A stretch of DNA of 64,000 bases from Pseudorasbora parva (GCF_024679245.1 NC_090173.1:53675806-53739805), one strand, 5' to 3'; positions 1 to 14,451 are shown, counted from the first letter of the stretch. The notes: generated from the sequence alone by a model not told the origin. Translations and numbers: made by a program.

Positions 1-84
1 AAATGAAAGAATGATGGTTTTGAACTTTGACTCGGCTATTTGAGCTGTGATTTCAGGGGGAATATGTTCGGTCAAAGGGCGGGA

Positions 85-301
85 GGTCAAGGTCAAAGGT
101 GACAACCACATGGGCGGTCAAGGTCAAAGGTGACAATGACATGGATGGTCAAGGTCAAAGGTGACAATGACATGGGTGGTCAAGGTCAAAGGTGACAATG
201 ACATGGATGGTCAAGGTCAAAGGTGACAATGACATGGAAGGTTAAGGGCAAAGGTGACAATGACATGGGAGGTCAAGGTCAAAGGTGACAACAACGTGGG
301 T
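85..301. repeat. 31-bp minisatellite, seven units
   Basis: Seven tandem 31-bp units begin at 85, 116, 147, 178, 209, 240 and 271. Six keep the core GGTCAAGGTCAAAGGTGACA; the unit at 240 is altered (GGTTAAGGGCAAAGGTGACA). The core contains TCAAGGTCA, the extended half-site known for ERR/SF-1 type receptors, and AGGTCAAAGGTGA, one base off a DR1 element of the PPAR/RXR/HNF4 type. The phase is exactly 31 bp throughout, so the array arose by recent tandem duplication. Whether receptors bind it is inference. Confidence 0.9.
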
Positions 302-372
302 GGTCTGTGGGGGAGGGGAACGAATGGGGCGTGGTGGGTCAAATGTTTGTTTATACCAAATCATATTTTCTA

Positions 373-1752
<1,380 letters not shown>

Positions 1753-2584
1753 TGAGGCTCTGTCCACACGAAGCCAGCTCTTTCCCAATCCGATCTTTTT
1801 TTCCCTCGTTTCAAGAAATATCTGCGTCCACTCGAGATTACAAAAACGGGCTAAAAACGATGCAGTTTGCATTCCGGGCCAGTGTGTGGCGCTGTAATTC
1901 TGCCACAGAAATACACTAAAAACGGAGAAGAAGAGTTGTGGCTAGGCAGGGGTATAGCAGTGGTCGGAGGTGAGGCATAATCTCACAATAAAATAACAAT
2001 AAATACATTTGCTACTTAACAGATGTGTTTTTTTAATGCCTACACCTACCCCAACCCAAAACATACCTTTACAATAATGCAGATACGTTAATAAAATGAC
2101 GAGATATTGATGTGCGCATGCCCAGTGCCCGTAGTTGCCCTAAACTCTTTCACCGTGCTGGACGTAGTGTGATGACATCACGTTTCAGAAAATATATGTA
2201 TTCGCCGTACACACGAAAACGGAAGATGATCGTTTTCAGATTTATTAGCTTTGGGACCCGGTTTCGAAAAATATCGGATGCATTCTTCTACAACGCCGGA
2301 TCCGTGTGGACGAAACGCTGATACGGTACAAAATTTATACGTATACAGCTAAACGCGTCTCTATGAGGCGCCACGTAGGATTTAAATCAAACTTCGCTTA
2401 TCAATACATACATAACACACGTGCATATACACCTATACATTACTTGCATATACATGTATACTATTGGATGTTCAAAATACATATATGAAATACACGTGCA
2501 CACTAATATGAAATCCATACCAATACATATAATGTTAATAATGAATGCATACACACTTGTGAATAACTTGCATATACATATACA

Positions 2585-2978
2585 CTTTCATGCATATACA
2601 CCTATAAACACTCACACATACATATAAACTTCCATGCATATACACCTATAAATACTCGCATATACATATAAACTTCCATGCATATACACCTATAAATACT
2701 CGCATATACATATAAACTTCCATGCATATACACCTATAAATACTCGCATATACATATAAACTTCCATGCATATACACCTATAAATACTCGCATATACATA
2801 TAAACTTTCATGCATATACACCTATAAACACTCGCATATACATATAAACTTCCATGCATATACACCTATAAATACTCGCATATACATATAAACTTCCATG
2901 CATATACACCTATAAACACTCGCATATACATATAAACTTCCATGCATATACACCTATAAACACTCACACATACATAAA
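2585..2978. repeat. 44-bp tandem repeats, left arm of B
   Basis: About nine units of 44 bp, each carrying CATGCATATACACCTATAAA and then a variant of ACTCGCATATACATATAAA. Units differ mainly at AATACT/AACACT and CGCATA/CACACA. The array is A+T-rich and lies in the left inverted arm of element B. It is not a CRISPR: there are no unique spacers. Confidence 0.9.
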
Positions 2979-3210
2979 CTCACTGCACGCAGACACACCT
3001 ATACTCACTCGCACATACATATAAACTCGATGCGCGCGTACACATCCATAAAACACTCGCGCATACATACAAAATAAAATGTGGATGCAAGCTTTAGTTC
3101 GATCTCAAAATGGGCGGGCACAAAACGCCCTTTTCCTCTGATTGGTCAGCCAAAGATCAAGCCGCGCCATTCATATCTCCAGAACTCCGCTCCGCGCAAT
3201 CTTCATTTAT

Positions 3211-4350
<1,140 letters not shown>

Positions 4351-4447
4351 TGTTGCGCAATGCGCGGAGAACTGAAGGCGCGGCTTGATCTTTGGTTGAC
4401 CAATCAGCGGAAAGGGGCGTTTTGTTCCCGCCCATGTTGAGATCGAA

Positions 4448-4940
4448 TATTCAAACTGTTTATCCATTTTTTTTTTTTTTTCATTTGGCGGATTAGAACA
4501 GAGTGTGATTAAAACAAAAATAAAAATATGAGGGGGAAAAACGACTCAAGGTTTGTTTATTTATTCTCATAGGGAGGGTCGAATATATGATAAAGGAATG
4601 CTTTCTTAATTTTTCCGTTTGGAAGACAAAAAGGAAAAAACAAATTATCCGAAGGTACACGGACCGCCAAGTAAGCACGTTTCGCAAAATTCTATTGCTT
4701 CAGTTGTAGCACGATCCCTCTCCATGATTGCAAAGTTGTAAATGCGGTTAATATAGGCAGGTTACTTCCGTGTACACACAAATGACTTCCTTTTACACTG
4801 AAATGACTTCCTTTTACACTGAAATGCCTTCCGTTTGCACTGAAAAGTTCACGCACAACCACATATGAAACACTTGCACATCCACATATGAAATCACTCG
4901 CACATCCACATATGAAATCACTCGCATATATATATACACA
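4448..4940. other. Extra segment in right arm of B
   Basis: The two arms of B align up to GAGATCGAA (ending 4447) and again from CTAAAGC (4942), while the left arm is continuous there. The right arm therefore has about 490 bp more, or the left arm lost it. The segment holds a poly-T run near 4468-4481, a tandem ACTTCC/TTTTACACTGAAATG block (4786-4845) and two CACATCCACATATGAAATCA units. No clean target duplication is visible, so deletion from the left arm is as likely as insertion. Confidence 0.6.
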
Positions 4941-5006
4941 ACTAAAGCATGCATCCACGTTTTATTTTGTATGTATGCGCGTTTTATGGATGTGTATGCG
5001 TGCATC

Positions 5007-5275
5007 GAGTTTATATGTATATGCGAGTGTTTATAGGTGTATATGCATGGAAGTTTATATGTATATGCGAGTGTTTATAGGTGTATATGCATGGAAGTTT
5101 ATATGTATATGCGAGTATTTATAGGTGTATATGCATGGAAGTTTATATGTATATGCGAGTATTTATAGGTGTATATGCATGGAAGTTTATATGTATATGC
5201 GAGTATTTATAGGTGTATATGCATGGAAGTTTATATGTATGTGTGAGTGTTTATAGGTGTATATGCATGAAAGTG
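5007..5275. repeat. 44-bp tandem repeats, right arm of B
   Basis: About six inverted units of the same 44-bp repeat as the left arm (TATGCATGGAAGTTTATATG and so on). The copy number differs from the left arm (about nine), so the two arms have expanded or contracted independently after formation. Confidence 0.9.
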
Positions 5276-5520
5276 TATATGTATATGCAAGTTATTCACA
5301 AGTGTGTATGCATTCATTATTAAAATTATATGTATTGGTATGGATTTCATATTAGTGTGCACGTGTATTTCATATATGTATTTTGAACATCCAATAGTAT
5401 ACATGTATATGCGAGTAATGTATAGGTGTATATGCACGTGTGTTATGTATGTATTGATAAGCGAAGTTTGATTTAAATCCTACGTGGCGCCTCATACGTC
5501 TCCGTGTGGACCGGGCATGA

Positions 5521-5554
5521 CTCTCTTTCTCATTCACACACACACACACCAGGC

Positions 5555-5623
<69 letters not shown>

Positions 5624-5635
5624 TACACACACTGA

Positions 5636-5668
<33 letters not shown>

Positions 5669-5671
5669 TGA

Positions 5672-5705
<34 letters not shown>
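5521..5705. repeat. CT/CA microsatellite, right part of split array
   Basis: A long (CT)n run followed by CA and CT blocks with the same ACTGACTC punctuation as the array at 374-1752. It is the continuation of that array, cut off by the insertion of element A. Confidence 0.95.
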
Positions 5706-6045
5706 GACTGGTTCATGCTGGTGATTTCTGCTGTGGAGAGTGAACTGCAAAAAGAGAAACTGAATGTGTTGATGGATTTGTACGTTGTGTGATAATGGAT
5801 GAATAGCACTGGGCGGAGGGCAGTTTGTGTTTATGACAAAATAATGTTGGATGTTGGATGAATATTTTATCTGTTATTCCATAAAAAGCTCTAAAATAAA
5901 TAAAACAATACATTAAAATGAATAAATAAATCATTGTCTTAATTTATAAAAACGTAAAGATTAGCGGGTGTGTTTTGTCAGCCAATCACATCATGTCTTT
6001 TTCAAACGCTTTCACCGCTCTTCTCTCATTACTGACCAGACGAGT
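5706..6045. other. Non-coding stretch, nothing firm
   Basis: The start gives a short open frame reading WFMLVISAVESELQKEKLN and stopping near 5792, with no family I recognise. The rest is A+T-rich. No promoter or RNA gene is seen. Confidence 0.3.
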
Positions 6046-7102
6046 TGGGTATAAACGGAGGTCGGAGCCAGCTGCAAATGGGTGGGTCAGCAGCAAGTGG
6101 GTGGAGCTTTAGCCGCAAGTGGGCTGTACAAACTTCCAGAGGATTTTGATTGGTTTATTGAGTAACCTGTGTATAGCTATTGGTTGGTGGCGGTAAGGTA
6201 AGTTTTGTTGCGATCCATCAGAAAACAAAGAAAGACGAAAACACTTTCACGTGTTCATCATCGTTAAATTGAAGGGGTAAGCTTGTTGTTAATTTTTTTA
6301 GTTTAGTAAAAATTCATTATAAGTTGTGAAAAAGTACATATAATGGTGTTTGTACACTGTTTTTAGTCTTTAAAAAGAATAAGGGTAAAGTGTATCCAAA
6401 TTATTTCTGTTGTTTTTTTAGTAGCACACACAAATTACAAAATCTGTAACATCCATTTCTACAATTTGCTCTCGATCATGGATTTTGAAGACCATAAGAA
6501 GGTATTATGGAGTGTTTATGGAGGTATTAAGCAGTGTAATGTTTGTCATTTTGTAGTTAATTCAATTTTTTGTATTGACTAGTCTTTACTGTAATTTGTG
6601 ATCAATTTAATGCATCCTTGTATTCAATTCGTTTTGATATTGTACTGCTAATAATTATATAATTAATTAAAAAGTAATGGATAATTGTATCTTTTTTTAT
6701 TCTAATCCAATTCCAGAAGAAGAATGCTCTGCACTTCTCCCTGAAACCTGTGGCAATACAAAAATACACTATGCTGGGTTTCTAATTATGTAACTATAAT
6801 ATTGCTCAGCTAATTTTAAATTACTTAATTTTTACTAGATAAAATTAGCAAGGTATGCATAATCAATTTGAATAATGATTTAAAATGTGTATAAAATTAC
6901 AACTTGAATCCACTTTTTCTTTAAGGATGAGGTGTTAAGAGATGATGACCCTTCATCATGCTTCATCTTCAAGTAGTTGAATAATGTTATATAATGTGCT
7001 TTTTTAACGGCCTGTGCTAACTGTTGCTATCTTTTCAGTTATCAGGAGCGTTGCTTAAGAACATATTGCTTGAAGCTGTTCTTGAAGAAGGAGATGCTGC
7101 CT

Positions 7103-7992
7103 ACAAGCCCGGCATTGGTTTGCTCTATAGGTTCAGGGACACAGTTGGGGGATAAAAACTGAACAATCAGGCACACTTCTTATGGCTAGAAATGAAATAT
7201 TGACATTAAAAAATAAAACCCATAACAAGAACCACACTGATAAAGTTAAATGTTATGTTACTTTTTTTTATTATTATTTTAAAAATATTTTTCCCTCTGG
7301 TGTAGCATGTTGGAAAAATACATCTTCACACTACAAACAGCTCTTATGGAAAATTCATCTACATGCAGTAAACACAGAAAAATCCAGGGTGGGATGTTTC
7401 TGAATAAATGCCCTGGAGCTCGCCTCGCTTTCCCTTCAGCATAACCTGGTGGAGACACAAGAAGCGCAATAAGCACTAGGGTTTATGTTGACATTGAACA
7501 ATTACAAACATTAAGAATAATTTCTCAGCTATGTAGGTCCACGCCATGCAAGTGAATGGTGTCCAGAACTCCAAGCGATGACATAAGTAAATTAGACTTT
7601 ATTACTATTTTTAGTATCCCTTTTAAATGCCACACCTAGACTAACAACTAGTTTATTCATCACCAATTTACACAAAATGTACCAAGTGTTCAGCATTTGT
7701 ACTCAAACTGGCACTCCAAACAAGTGGAGATGGAGAACATTTTCCATAAGAGCTGTTTGTAGTGTGAAGATGTATATTTTTCCAACATGCAACACCAGAG
7801 GGAAAAATATTTTTAAAATAATAATAATAAAAAAAGTAACATAACATTTAACTTTATCAGTGTTGTTCTTGTTATGGGTTTTATTTTTTAATGTCAATAT
7901 TTCATTTCTAGCCATAAGAAGTGTGCCTGATTGTTCAGTTTTTATCCCCCAACGATATCCCTGAACCTAGAGCGAACCAATGCCGGGCTTGT
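7103..7992. repeat. Inverted repeat, 252-bp arms, 384-bp spacer
   Basis: The plus-strand segment 7103-7354 (from ACAAGCCCGGCATTGG to CTTATGGAAAAT) is repeated in reverse complement at 7739-7992 with only scattered differences. The short segment that follows the left arm, 7353-7377 (ATTCATCTACATGCAGTAAA...), has its own inverted copy displaced to 8479-8503, beyond a LINE fragment. This implies an inverted duplication followed by rearrangement or insertion. Confidence 0.85.
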
Positions 7993-8478
7993 ATCAATCA
8001 ATCAATCAATCAACTTTATTTATATAGCGCTTTTACAATCACGATTGTGTCAAAGCAGCTTCACAGTGTCAAACAGGATAATATTGCAACAAAATTAGAT
8101 TCGGCTGTACAGTCGTTCTGGAGAAAACAGTGATGTTATCAGCTTATTTTAATTTATCATATAGCGACAATGTTGGCAGATCAGTATTATAGTTTATAGA
8201 ATTAAATAAGACCTAATTCATACATTTTATTTGTATAATAAGTTGAATAACTTTAATCATATTTTTAGTGTCCCCAACTGAGCAAGCCAAGCCAAAGGCG
8301 ACAGTGGCAAGCAACCAAAACTCCATCAGGGCATGATGGAGAAAAATAAACCTTGGGAGAAACCAGACTCAGTCGGGGTGCCAGTTCTCCTCTGGCCTAT
8401 TAACACACCGTGTAAGATTATTATTCTTGCAACCTTACAGGTCGGAAATCATATTAGATCGGATTATTCAAAAAATTG
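7993..8478 (-). mobile_element. 3' end of an L2/CR1-like LINE, truncated
   Basis: Reading on the minus strand this matches, by eye, the 3' half of the LINE at 22192-23390. Shared landmarks are the GCCCTGATGGAGTTTTGG block, AACGACTGTACAGCC, GACACTGTGAAGCTGCTTTG and the terminal tail of TTGA repeats, seen here as ATCA repeats at 7993-8012. Only non-coding 3' sequence remains. Such 5'-truncated copies are typical of target-primed insertion. Confidence 0.8.
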
Positions 8479-8864
8479 CTGTGTTTACTGCATGTAGATG
8501 AATTCCAATGTGCTGCAATAAAAAACACTAAAATTAATACAATTAATGAGGGACTTGTACATGATTTTATTCATTAAAAAATAATTTATCCACCCTGAGA
8601 TTTCTATTTAATATGTGTAATCTTCAGAAAAACATTAGTCTGCTATTTTAAAAAAAATGCAGTAAAGATGAATGGTAACAAAAACAAAAGTTTACATTAG
8701 CCAACTGTTTTTCATGCATTTACAAATTCACTTCGCTGAGTGCAAGTGCATCTCATTGTGATATTGTAGAATGTGTAGCTAATATTGAGAAATAGGCTTG
8801 AGGAAGGCCTACATTACAGCCTTGCATTTAAAACAGCATCCCTTTAAGTATGGCAATGGTGTGA

Positions 8865-8933
8865 GTGACTTCATCGTTTACATTGAGTGGTAGCCTACTG
8901 TTCAGTACCACTCAATGTAAAAGATGAAGTCAC
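8865..8933. repeat. 28-bp stem hairpin
   Basis: GTGACTTCATCGTTTACATT (start 8865) continuing to 8892 pairs with 8906-8933, with one mismatch in 28 bp and a 13-nt loop. The pairing is much better than in the surroundings. It may be a small fold-back repeat; a small-RNA precursor is possible but unsupported. Confidence 0.85.
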
Positions 8934-9651
8934 GTCGAAAGCCAGTATGGACACACGATAATAACAAAGACGTAAGAAATTAAACCATGATATAGAACTT
9001 GATATTTAATGGTCTCATTTCATTACTGTCGCTACTTCCTGCCTCTCTCATTCACCGCGGTCCTCGGCCTCAAACGCTTGGGGATTTCTCACTGACTGAA
9101 AAGGATTTCCACACACGTTTGTGAAATCCCTCCTACTCGTGGCATAAGCCCCTCCCACTTGCACATTTGTCAAAATCCCTCCTACTTGCGGCATAAGCTC
9201 CACCCACTTGCTGCGTAAACTCCTCCCACCTGCAGGTCTCCGGGCTGCAGCGATACATACATGGACCAGACTGGCTTTATTTCTGTCAGACAGAAGCTCT
9301 TATTGAGATCATCAGACGTTTAGATGCTGATGATTTATTGAATGTTTGATTTGAAGAACGCCAGAATCGGATCAGTGTCTCCTTTATTTGAGCTCTTGAC
9401 TCTTTCACTTCAGCTTTTCTCTGTTTGCTGTGACTGTGCGTTTGTTCATCACATTTGAAGAAATTACCCGGAGATAAATATGATCAGATGATAATCTTAT
9501 CATCCCTTTTCTTAAGCCTAGCAAGTGTTTAATATTTCAGAAACAATAAATATGTTTATTTGTTGTTATTATCTACATTATAATCTTGTTTTTAGATATA
9601 CAGTGTGTACAATGTTATAGTATCTCTCTCAAACCCACTCTCACACTCACT

Positions 9652-9724
9652 CACACACACACACACACACACACGCATGCTGGGAGCCACCATAGTATAA
9701 AACTCATCCATGACTCCCAGCATG
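9652..9724. repeat. CA run and 12-bp stem hairpin
   Basis: A short CA run (9652-9673) is followed by GCATGCTGGGAG (9674-9685), which is perfectly complementary to CTCCCAGCATGC (9713-9724) with a 27-nt loop. Confidence 0.85.
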
Positions 9725-9826
9725 CATTGCAGAAATGAAGCTTTTGGTTTGTTACCATGGTTAAGATTTATGAGCTGGGAGGTCCCAAGATGGCGGAGTG
9801 AGAGGTTGTGTTTTTAGCAGGCTCTT

Positions 9827-11189
9827 GGCGTTTCTCAATGTCAAGGAAGGATCCTCGGAAGCCAGAATTCCAAGGATGCCACGTCATCGACATCCGACGA
9901 AGGACTGCTCCAATGTCGAGGATCCTCGGAATTTAACCAAGGAGTCCTTCGTTCGAAAAATGTCATATACAGGAAAGGATGCATATGAGTAGCCTTCGCG
10001 TTCTCAAATCACCCACAATCCTATGCGCGCAGCTTTGCTATCAGACGTTCCCGGAGTCGGACTCGGAGCGTGAACGGGGCAAATATGCAGCGGGGTTTGT
10101 AGATGGGAAGGAAGGAGGCGGGAACCGGCAAACGTTCAACAACTTTATAATAGCCCCCTCACAGGCGACTGCCAGCACACACATAATAAAACATAAAGAA
10201 ACCATAACATAAAGTCCAGGCCTAGTCCTCTCTCGTCTTCCATGCTCCTCCAATTATACTCCCGTCACTGCCGTGAGCCGAGACCGGTGTGGCGATCAGC
10301 TGCCGCTCATTATCACTCCACCGGCCCGCTCTCACGGTCCCTCACCTCGCTGCTTGCCACTATGCTTTTATTTACGTTACCAAATACCAAACATTTGCTA
10401 TAACTAGTAAATATAAGTAAAGTTTAACGTTTAAATACCCTTACAAAATACTACATTGAGAAACACCTTGAGTCCTTCGTTCGAAAAATATGTCATATAC
10501 AGAAAAGGATGCATATGAGTAGCCTTCGCGCTCTCAAATCACCCACAATCCTATGCTTCGCTATCTTCTGACGTTCGCGGAGTCGGAGCGTGAACGGGGC
10601 AAATATGCTTGTATCGGAGTTTGGAGATGGGAAGGAAGGAGGCGGGAACCGGCGAACGTTCAACAACTTTATAATAAATAATAAACAAAACGAAAGTAAC
10701 ACGGGGAAAACCCTCACGGGCGACTGCCCGCACACACATAATAAACCATAACATAAACTCCAGGCCTAGTCCTCTCTCGTCTTCCACTCTCCACCATTTA
10801 TACTCCAATCACTCTGCCGTGAGCCGAGACCGGTGTGGCGATCAGCTGCCGCTCAATATCACTCCACCGGCCCGCTCTCACGGTCCCTCACCTCGCTGCT
10901 TGCCACAATGCTTTTATTTACGTTACCAAACATTTGTTATAACCGTAGTAAATATACGTAAAGTTTAACGTTTAAATGCCGGTACAAATTACTACTTTAT
11001 TGATATAAAAATATATCCAAATAACAACGGACCTTTTCACTGACGTAATGACGCAATGACGTGCACTTGCTAGCCTGTTCCATTTACGTGTTCTCCGAAT
11101 GCTAAAGAGGAGCCTCGCCTAGCCTCTGAAGGAAGTGACTTGGAAGGATCAGTCCTTCCAAGTAAGTATCCTTGACATTGAGAAACACC
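9827..11189. mobile_element. Tandemly doubled DNA element I in the LINE 5' UTR
   Basis: The ends GGCGTTTCTCAATGTCAAGG (9827) and CCTTGACATTGAGAAACACC (ending 11189) are inverted repeats with one mismatch. A second partial terminal repeat, ACATTGAGAAACACC, lies at about 10452-10466. It is followed by a second copy of the interior: GAGTCCTTCGTTCGAAAAA occurs near 9941 and near 10470, and about 500 bp are repeated with small differences. Flanking TT on both sides suggests a 2-bp duplication. No transposase is seen. Confidence 0.8.
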
Positions 11190-11267
11190 TTCTGAATCGA
11201 AATTTAAAATCAGCCAAGTAATTAATTCAGGTAGTTTGTGATAGCCATTTTTTATCTACTAACAATG

Positions 11268-12140
11268 ACGTCAGACCATGTTTACAACTTGAATGCTATT
11301 CATGAAGCTTGCGACGATGACATGATTGTGGAGATTGAAGTTGAACAGGCCAAAGCTAGCGACAAAGAAAAGACCTTGTCCAAAGAAAACAAGGTTAACT
11401 GGAACCACATGCTGATAAAAAACAAAACAAAAAACTAAAAGAAGTAAGTCACAAGACGACCTTCCTAAAGATGTCATAGCTCCGAACGATCACGCCAAAA
11501 AAGACACGGCAAATGCGATCCTCCAGGCGGCGCACGAACTAACTCAAAAAGTGAATGCCCAAGCTCAGCTTTTATACGCTTTGAAAAGCTGATTGGGGCC
11601 AATTCTTTAGCCATCGACAAGAATAAGAAAGACATTTCAGACCTTCAATCCCAAGTAGTGCATCTGAGAAAAGAGAATGCAATTCTGAAGACCGCCTGTG
11701 AAGAACATTCTCGTTATAAGAGAAGATGGAACTTAAGGCTGATCGGCTTGCCTGAAAAAGATGATGAGAATGTCCGGGAGACGGTCATCGGGATCTTGAC
11801 CCGGATTCTCCCTATATCGGTGGAGAGGCTGCGTGACACCGTGGATACCGTGCATCGGCTTGGCAAGAGAGAAAGTGCCGCCTCTTCAAACAACGTCTCC
11901 AGAGTTGTCATCATTCAATTTGGAATGCGCACGTTGCGGGATGAAGTTTGGAGAAAATCTAAGGATGCCAGAGTCTGTAAAGAGCTTCACATCAGCTTTA
12001 AGGAAGACTTCTCCAAGGAGGACAGACTAGCCCGTACTAAACTATGGCCCTTGGTCCAGGAGGCCCGCCGGAGGGGGAAGCGTGCTTACCTGAAGGAAGG
12101 CTATGCTCTGATTGATAACAAGAGGGTGGACCCAGACTGA
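11268..12140 (+). pseudogene. LINE ORF1 protein (RNA-binding), disrupted
   Basis: It starts with MTSDHVYNLN at 11268 and runs to a stop at 11438, where the frame is lost. The conserved part is read from 11658 to 12140 (about 160 aa). That part has the L1 ORF1p layout: end of a coiled coil (LRKENAILK), an RRM-like stretch (NLRLIGLPE, VHRLGK, VVIIQFG) and the C-terminal domain (KEDFSKEDRLARTKLWP, ending IDNKRVDPD). In L1 this protein binds the element RNA in ribonucleoprotein particles. At least one frameshift lies near 11438-11657. Confidence 0.8.
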
Positions 12141-12339
12141 CTTTTTTTTGTTTTTTGTTCGCATGAATGGTACTGGTCTAAGGTATGTTCTACCTGTTAT
12201 AGGGCTATTACCGATCACCATGGTTCTTTTTTGTGTGCGAGTGTGGCTAGTAAGATTTCTCATTCCTGCCCATTCTTCTTGTTAATTTTCTATCTGTTGG
12301 TGCATATATAGCTAGACTCTTTTTTACGTTATCCTTGTT

Positions 12340-13218
12340 ATCGTTAAATGTAAGGGGATTGAAAAATAACGTCAAACGTAAAGCAATTTTTCTTTATTGT
12401 AAGGAGCAGAAGGTGAATTGTTTTTTTTTTTATTAAGAAACTCATTCTGAACCTGAGGACACACATTTTTGGAAACTTCAGTGGGGGGACTCTGCCTATT
12501 TCAGTCATGGTTCATCTCATTCAGCGGGTGTTATGATTTAGTTTTTTAGGTTCCAAGGCTTAATTATCGACCATAAGAGTGACACAAATGGTCATTGGTT
12601 AATGGTGACTGTGGAGATTGACGGGGTTAAATTCATTTTAATTTGTGTGTACGGTTATAATTGTGAAGCCCTTAACAAATTATTTTATGCTGACCTTTGT
12701 GTGAAGATTAACCAGTGGAAGTTGACATATTTAACAGATGAAGTTATTTAAGGAGGTGATTTTAATTTGGTCCTTGATAACGCAGTTGACCGTCTTCCCT
12801 CCAGAGGGATCCATCACACCTTTGATGACATTTTCAATAGTTTGGTTTCAAATATAAATTTGATTGATTGTTGGAGTTGTAAGAATCCTGGAGTTAGAAA
12901 ATACACATGGTTCAACGCATCTAATAATGGGCAGTGCTTCAGGCTGGACTACTGGCTTATTCCATTTAATTTGATTGATAATATCTCTAAATGTGAAATC
13001 TCGTCAGCTCCCCTGACTGATCATTGCTCAGTGACTTTAATCCTTACCATAATTAAAAACAAACGACCTCAAAATACAGTTTGGAAATGTAATAGTAATC
13101 TTTTAGTTAGTAAAGAGTTCTGTGATGAAGTTAAAAATCTCCTTGATGAAGTGTTATCTTTAGAATTTTCTCCATTGAATAAATGGGAGTGGTTTAAGTT
13201 TAAAGTGAAGGAAGTAGC
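12340..13218 (+). pseudogene. LINE ORF2, endonuclease part, disrupted
   Basis: From LNVRGLKNNVKRK (near 12343) it follows the APE endonuclease order: ETHSEP (near 12440), GGDFNLVLD (near 12753), RLDYWLIPFN (near 12953) and SAPLTDHCSVTL (near 13003). These are the nucleotide-binding and catalytic motifs used to nick the target. There is a frame shift in the T run near 12421, and stops near 12541 and 12748. The longest intact piece is 12767-13218 and continues into VKEVA, where element D1 entered. Confidence 0.8.
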
Positions 13219-14451
13219 TAGCCTGACAAGCCAGACCCACATCAAGATCATAGACAGTAAAAGAAATAGACCGAGCGTTCCCATTGACGTCAACGGCGAA
13301 AGAATGAAGTCAACCTAGGGGCACTCACTTCCTGATGGCTGAGAGAACTGCGCAGGCTCAGACTGAGCTTGACGACGTAGATGTGACGTGAGCCTCCTGT
13401 CTGACAGCTGTGAGTCTTCTAGTAGATGTGGAAAGTGAAATCCGAATCACGTTGTTTAAATATTTTCTCCCGTTGCTTTTGGCTCACTATGGTATTCTCC
13501 CCATTCTTCCCCCTTGACTTTATCAGACTAGTCTCCAGGACATGTCTCCACGTCCCCCCGACTGTCTCATAGACAGTAAAAGATTGCCTGCGAGCGTCTC
13601 CTCAGGTCTATGCGGTAATTTCTCAACTGTGCGACAGAGTCGCGTTGGTTATGACGCAATCGTTAGCCTATTTTTACAAAAACAGCTTCTGCGGGCGATA
13701 GTGTAAGATACAAGGTAACGGAGCCTTTTATGCATTGTCGTGTTTCTTTAGAAATAAACAATGGACAAATGGAGTCTTTAAACGTCTCAGATGTAAAGTT
13801 ATTCACTTTCAAAGTGACTCAAAAATGAATGGGAGTCAATGGGATGCTAACAGCAGGTGATGGCTTGGTTAGCAATGGCAGCCCCTAGGGGTGGAACGCT
13901 TTCCGAGCGCTAGATTACCCCCTTGATCAAGATGTTTGGTCTGGAAACTCACCATAGACAGGGCTCAGTCCGAGGGGCGGATAAACGGTTGTCTTTCAAA
14001 CTCCCTCTGCACGCGATAGGATAGCGCTACACCAACCGGAGCAACGACGGTGAAGGGGAGCTCTCTGACTGATTAAACATTCGCCGTATCCGGTCGGCTA
14101 AACTCAGAACACATCTTCCCTTTTTAAGAATGACTTCAGTGCCGCTCTTTGTTCTTTTCTCAGAGGAAAGCTTAACTCCAAGTCTTCCGGAGGCACGGGC
14201 AGAGCTGATTCGAAAGACCGCCGCCGTTCGCCAGTTTCTGTGTTTACTAGAAGACTGTGTTACAGAAGCACGCAAACGCAACTCGGCCGTCGTCATTATG
14301 GCCCCGCCCGCCGACTCTATAGCCTACACGATGTGATTGGGCCGTCCAGATTCTGAGGAATACAGCTCAGATAGGAATTGAGAGTTGCTAGACCACACTT
14401 GCGGGCAAATTAAATTTGCTGCCGCTAGGGTGCGTCTAGATTTCTAGGCTA
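13219..14451. mobile_element. DNA element D, copy 1, 9-bp duplication
   Basis: The termini TAGCCTGACAAGCCAGAC and, in reverse complement, TAGCCTAGAAATCTAGAC are flanked by GGAAGTAGC at 13210-13218 and 14452-14460. Removing the element and one 9-mer restores the LINE frame (V-K-E-V-A-V-K-W). A 9-bp duplication is the rule for Mutator-like elements, but no transposase is present to confirm this. The copy is enlarged by element E; its own sequence matches the 523-bp copy at 56470. Confidence 0.85.
13249..13925. mobile_element. Element E nested in D1, 8-bp duplication
   Basis: Relative to the copy at 56470, D1 holds 677 extra bases flanked by ATCAAGAT (13241-13248 and 13926-13933), an 8-bp target duplication as for hAT. 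No inverted termini are obvious (CATAGACAGTAAAAG at left, TTACCCCCTTG at right). CATAGACAGTAAAAG recurs inside at about 13565, so the insert may be composite. Confidence 0.7.

Larger units (their letters stand above)
6046..9245. mobile_element. Probable DNA element with inverted AGCAAGTGGGTGGAGC ends
   Basis: CAGCAAGTGGGTGGAGCTTT with following CCGCAAGTGGG near 6090-6122 is mirrored at about 9178-9220 (CTTGCGGCATAAGCTCCACC). Both ends hold tandem versions of the CAAGTGGG motif. The exact tips and target duplication could not be fixed, so the limits are approximate. The interior is A+T-rich with a pair of 250-bp inverted repeats, a LINE 3' end and a strong hairpin. No transposase is recognised. 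Confidence 0.5.

Noticed and set aside
2585..2978. CRISPR-like regular repeats
   Set aside because: The units are contiguous 44-mers with no unique spacers, the organism is a vertebrate, and the array is mirrored in the right arm of a transposon.
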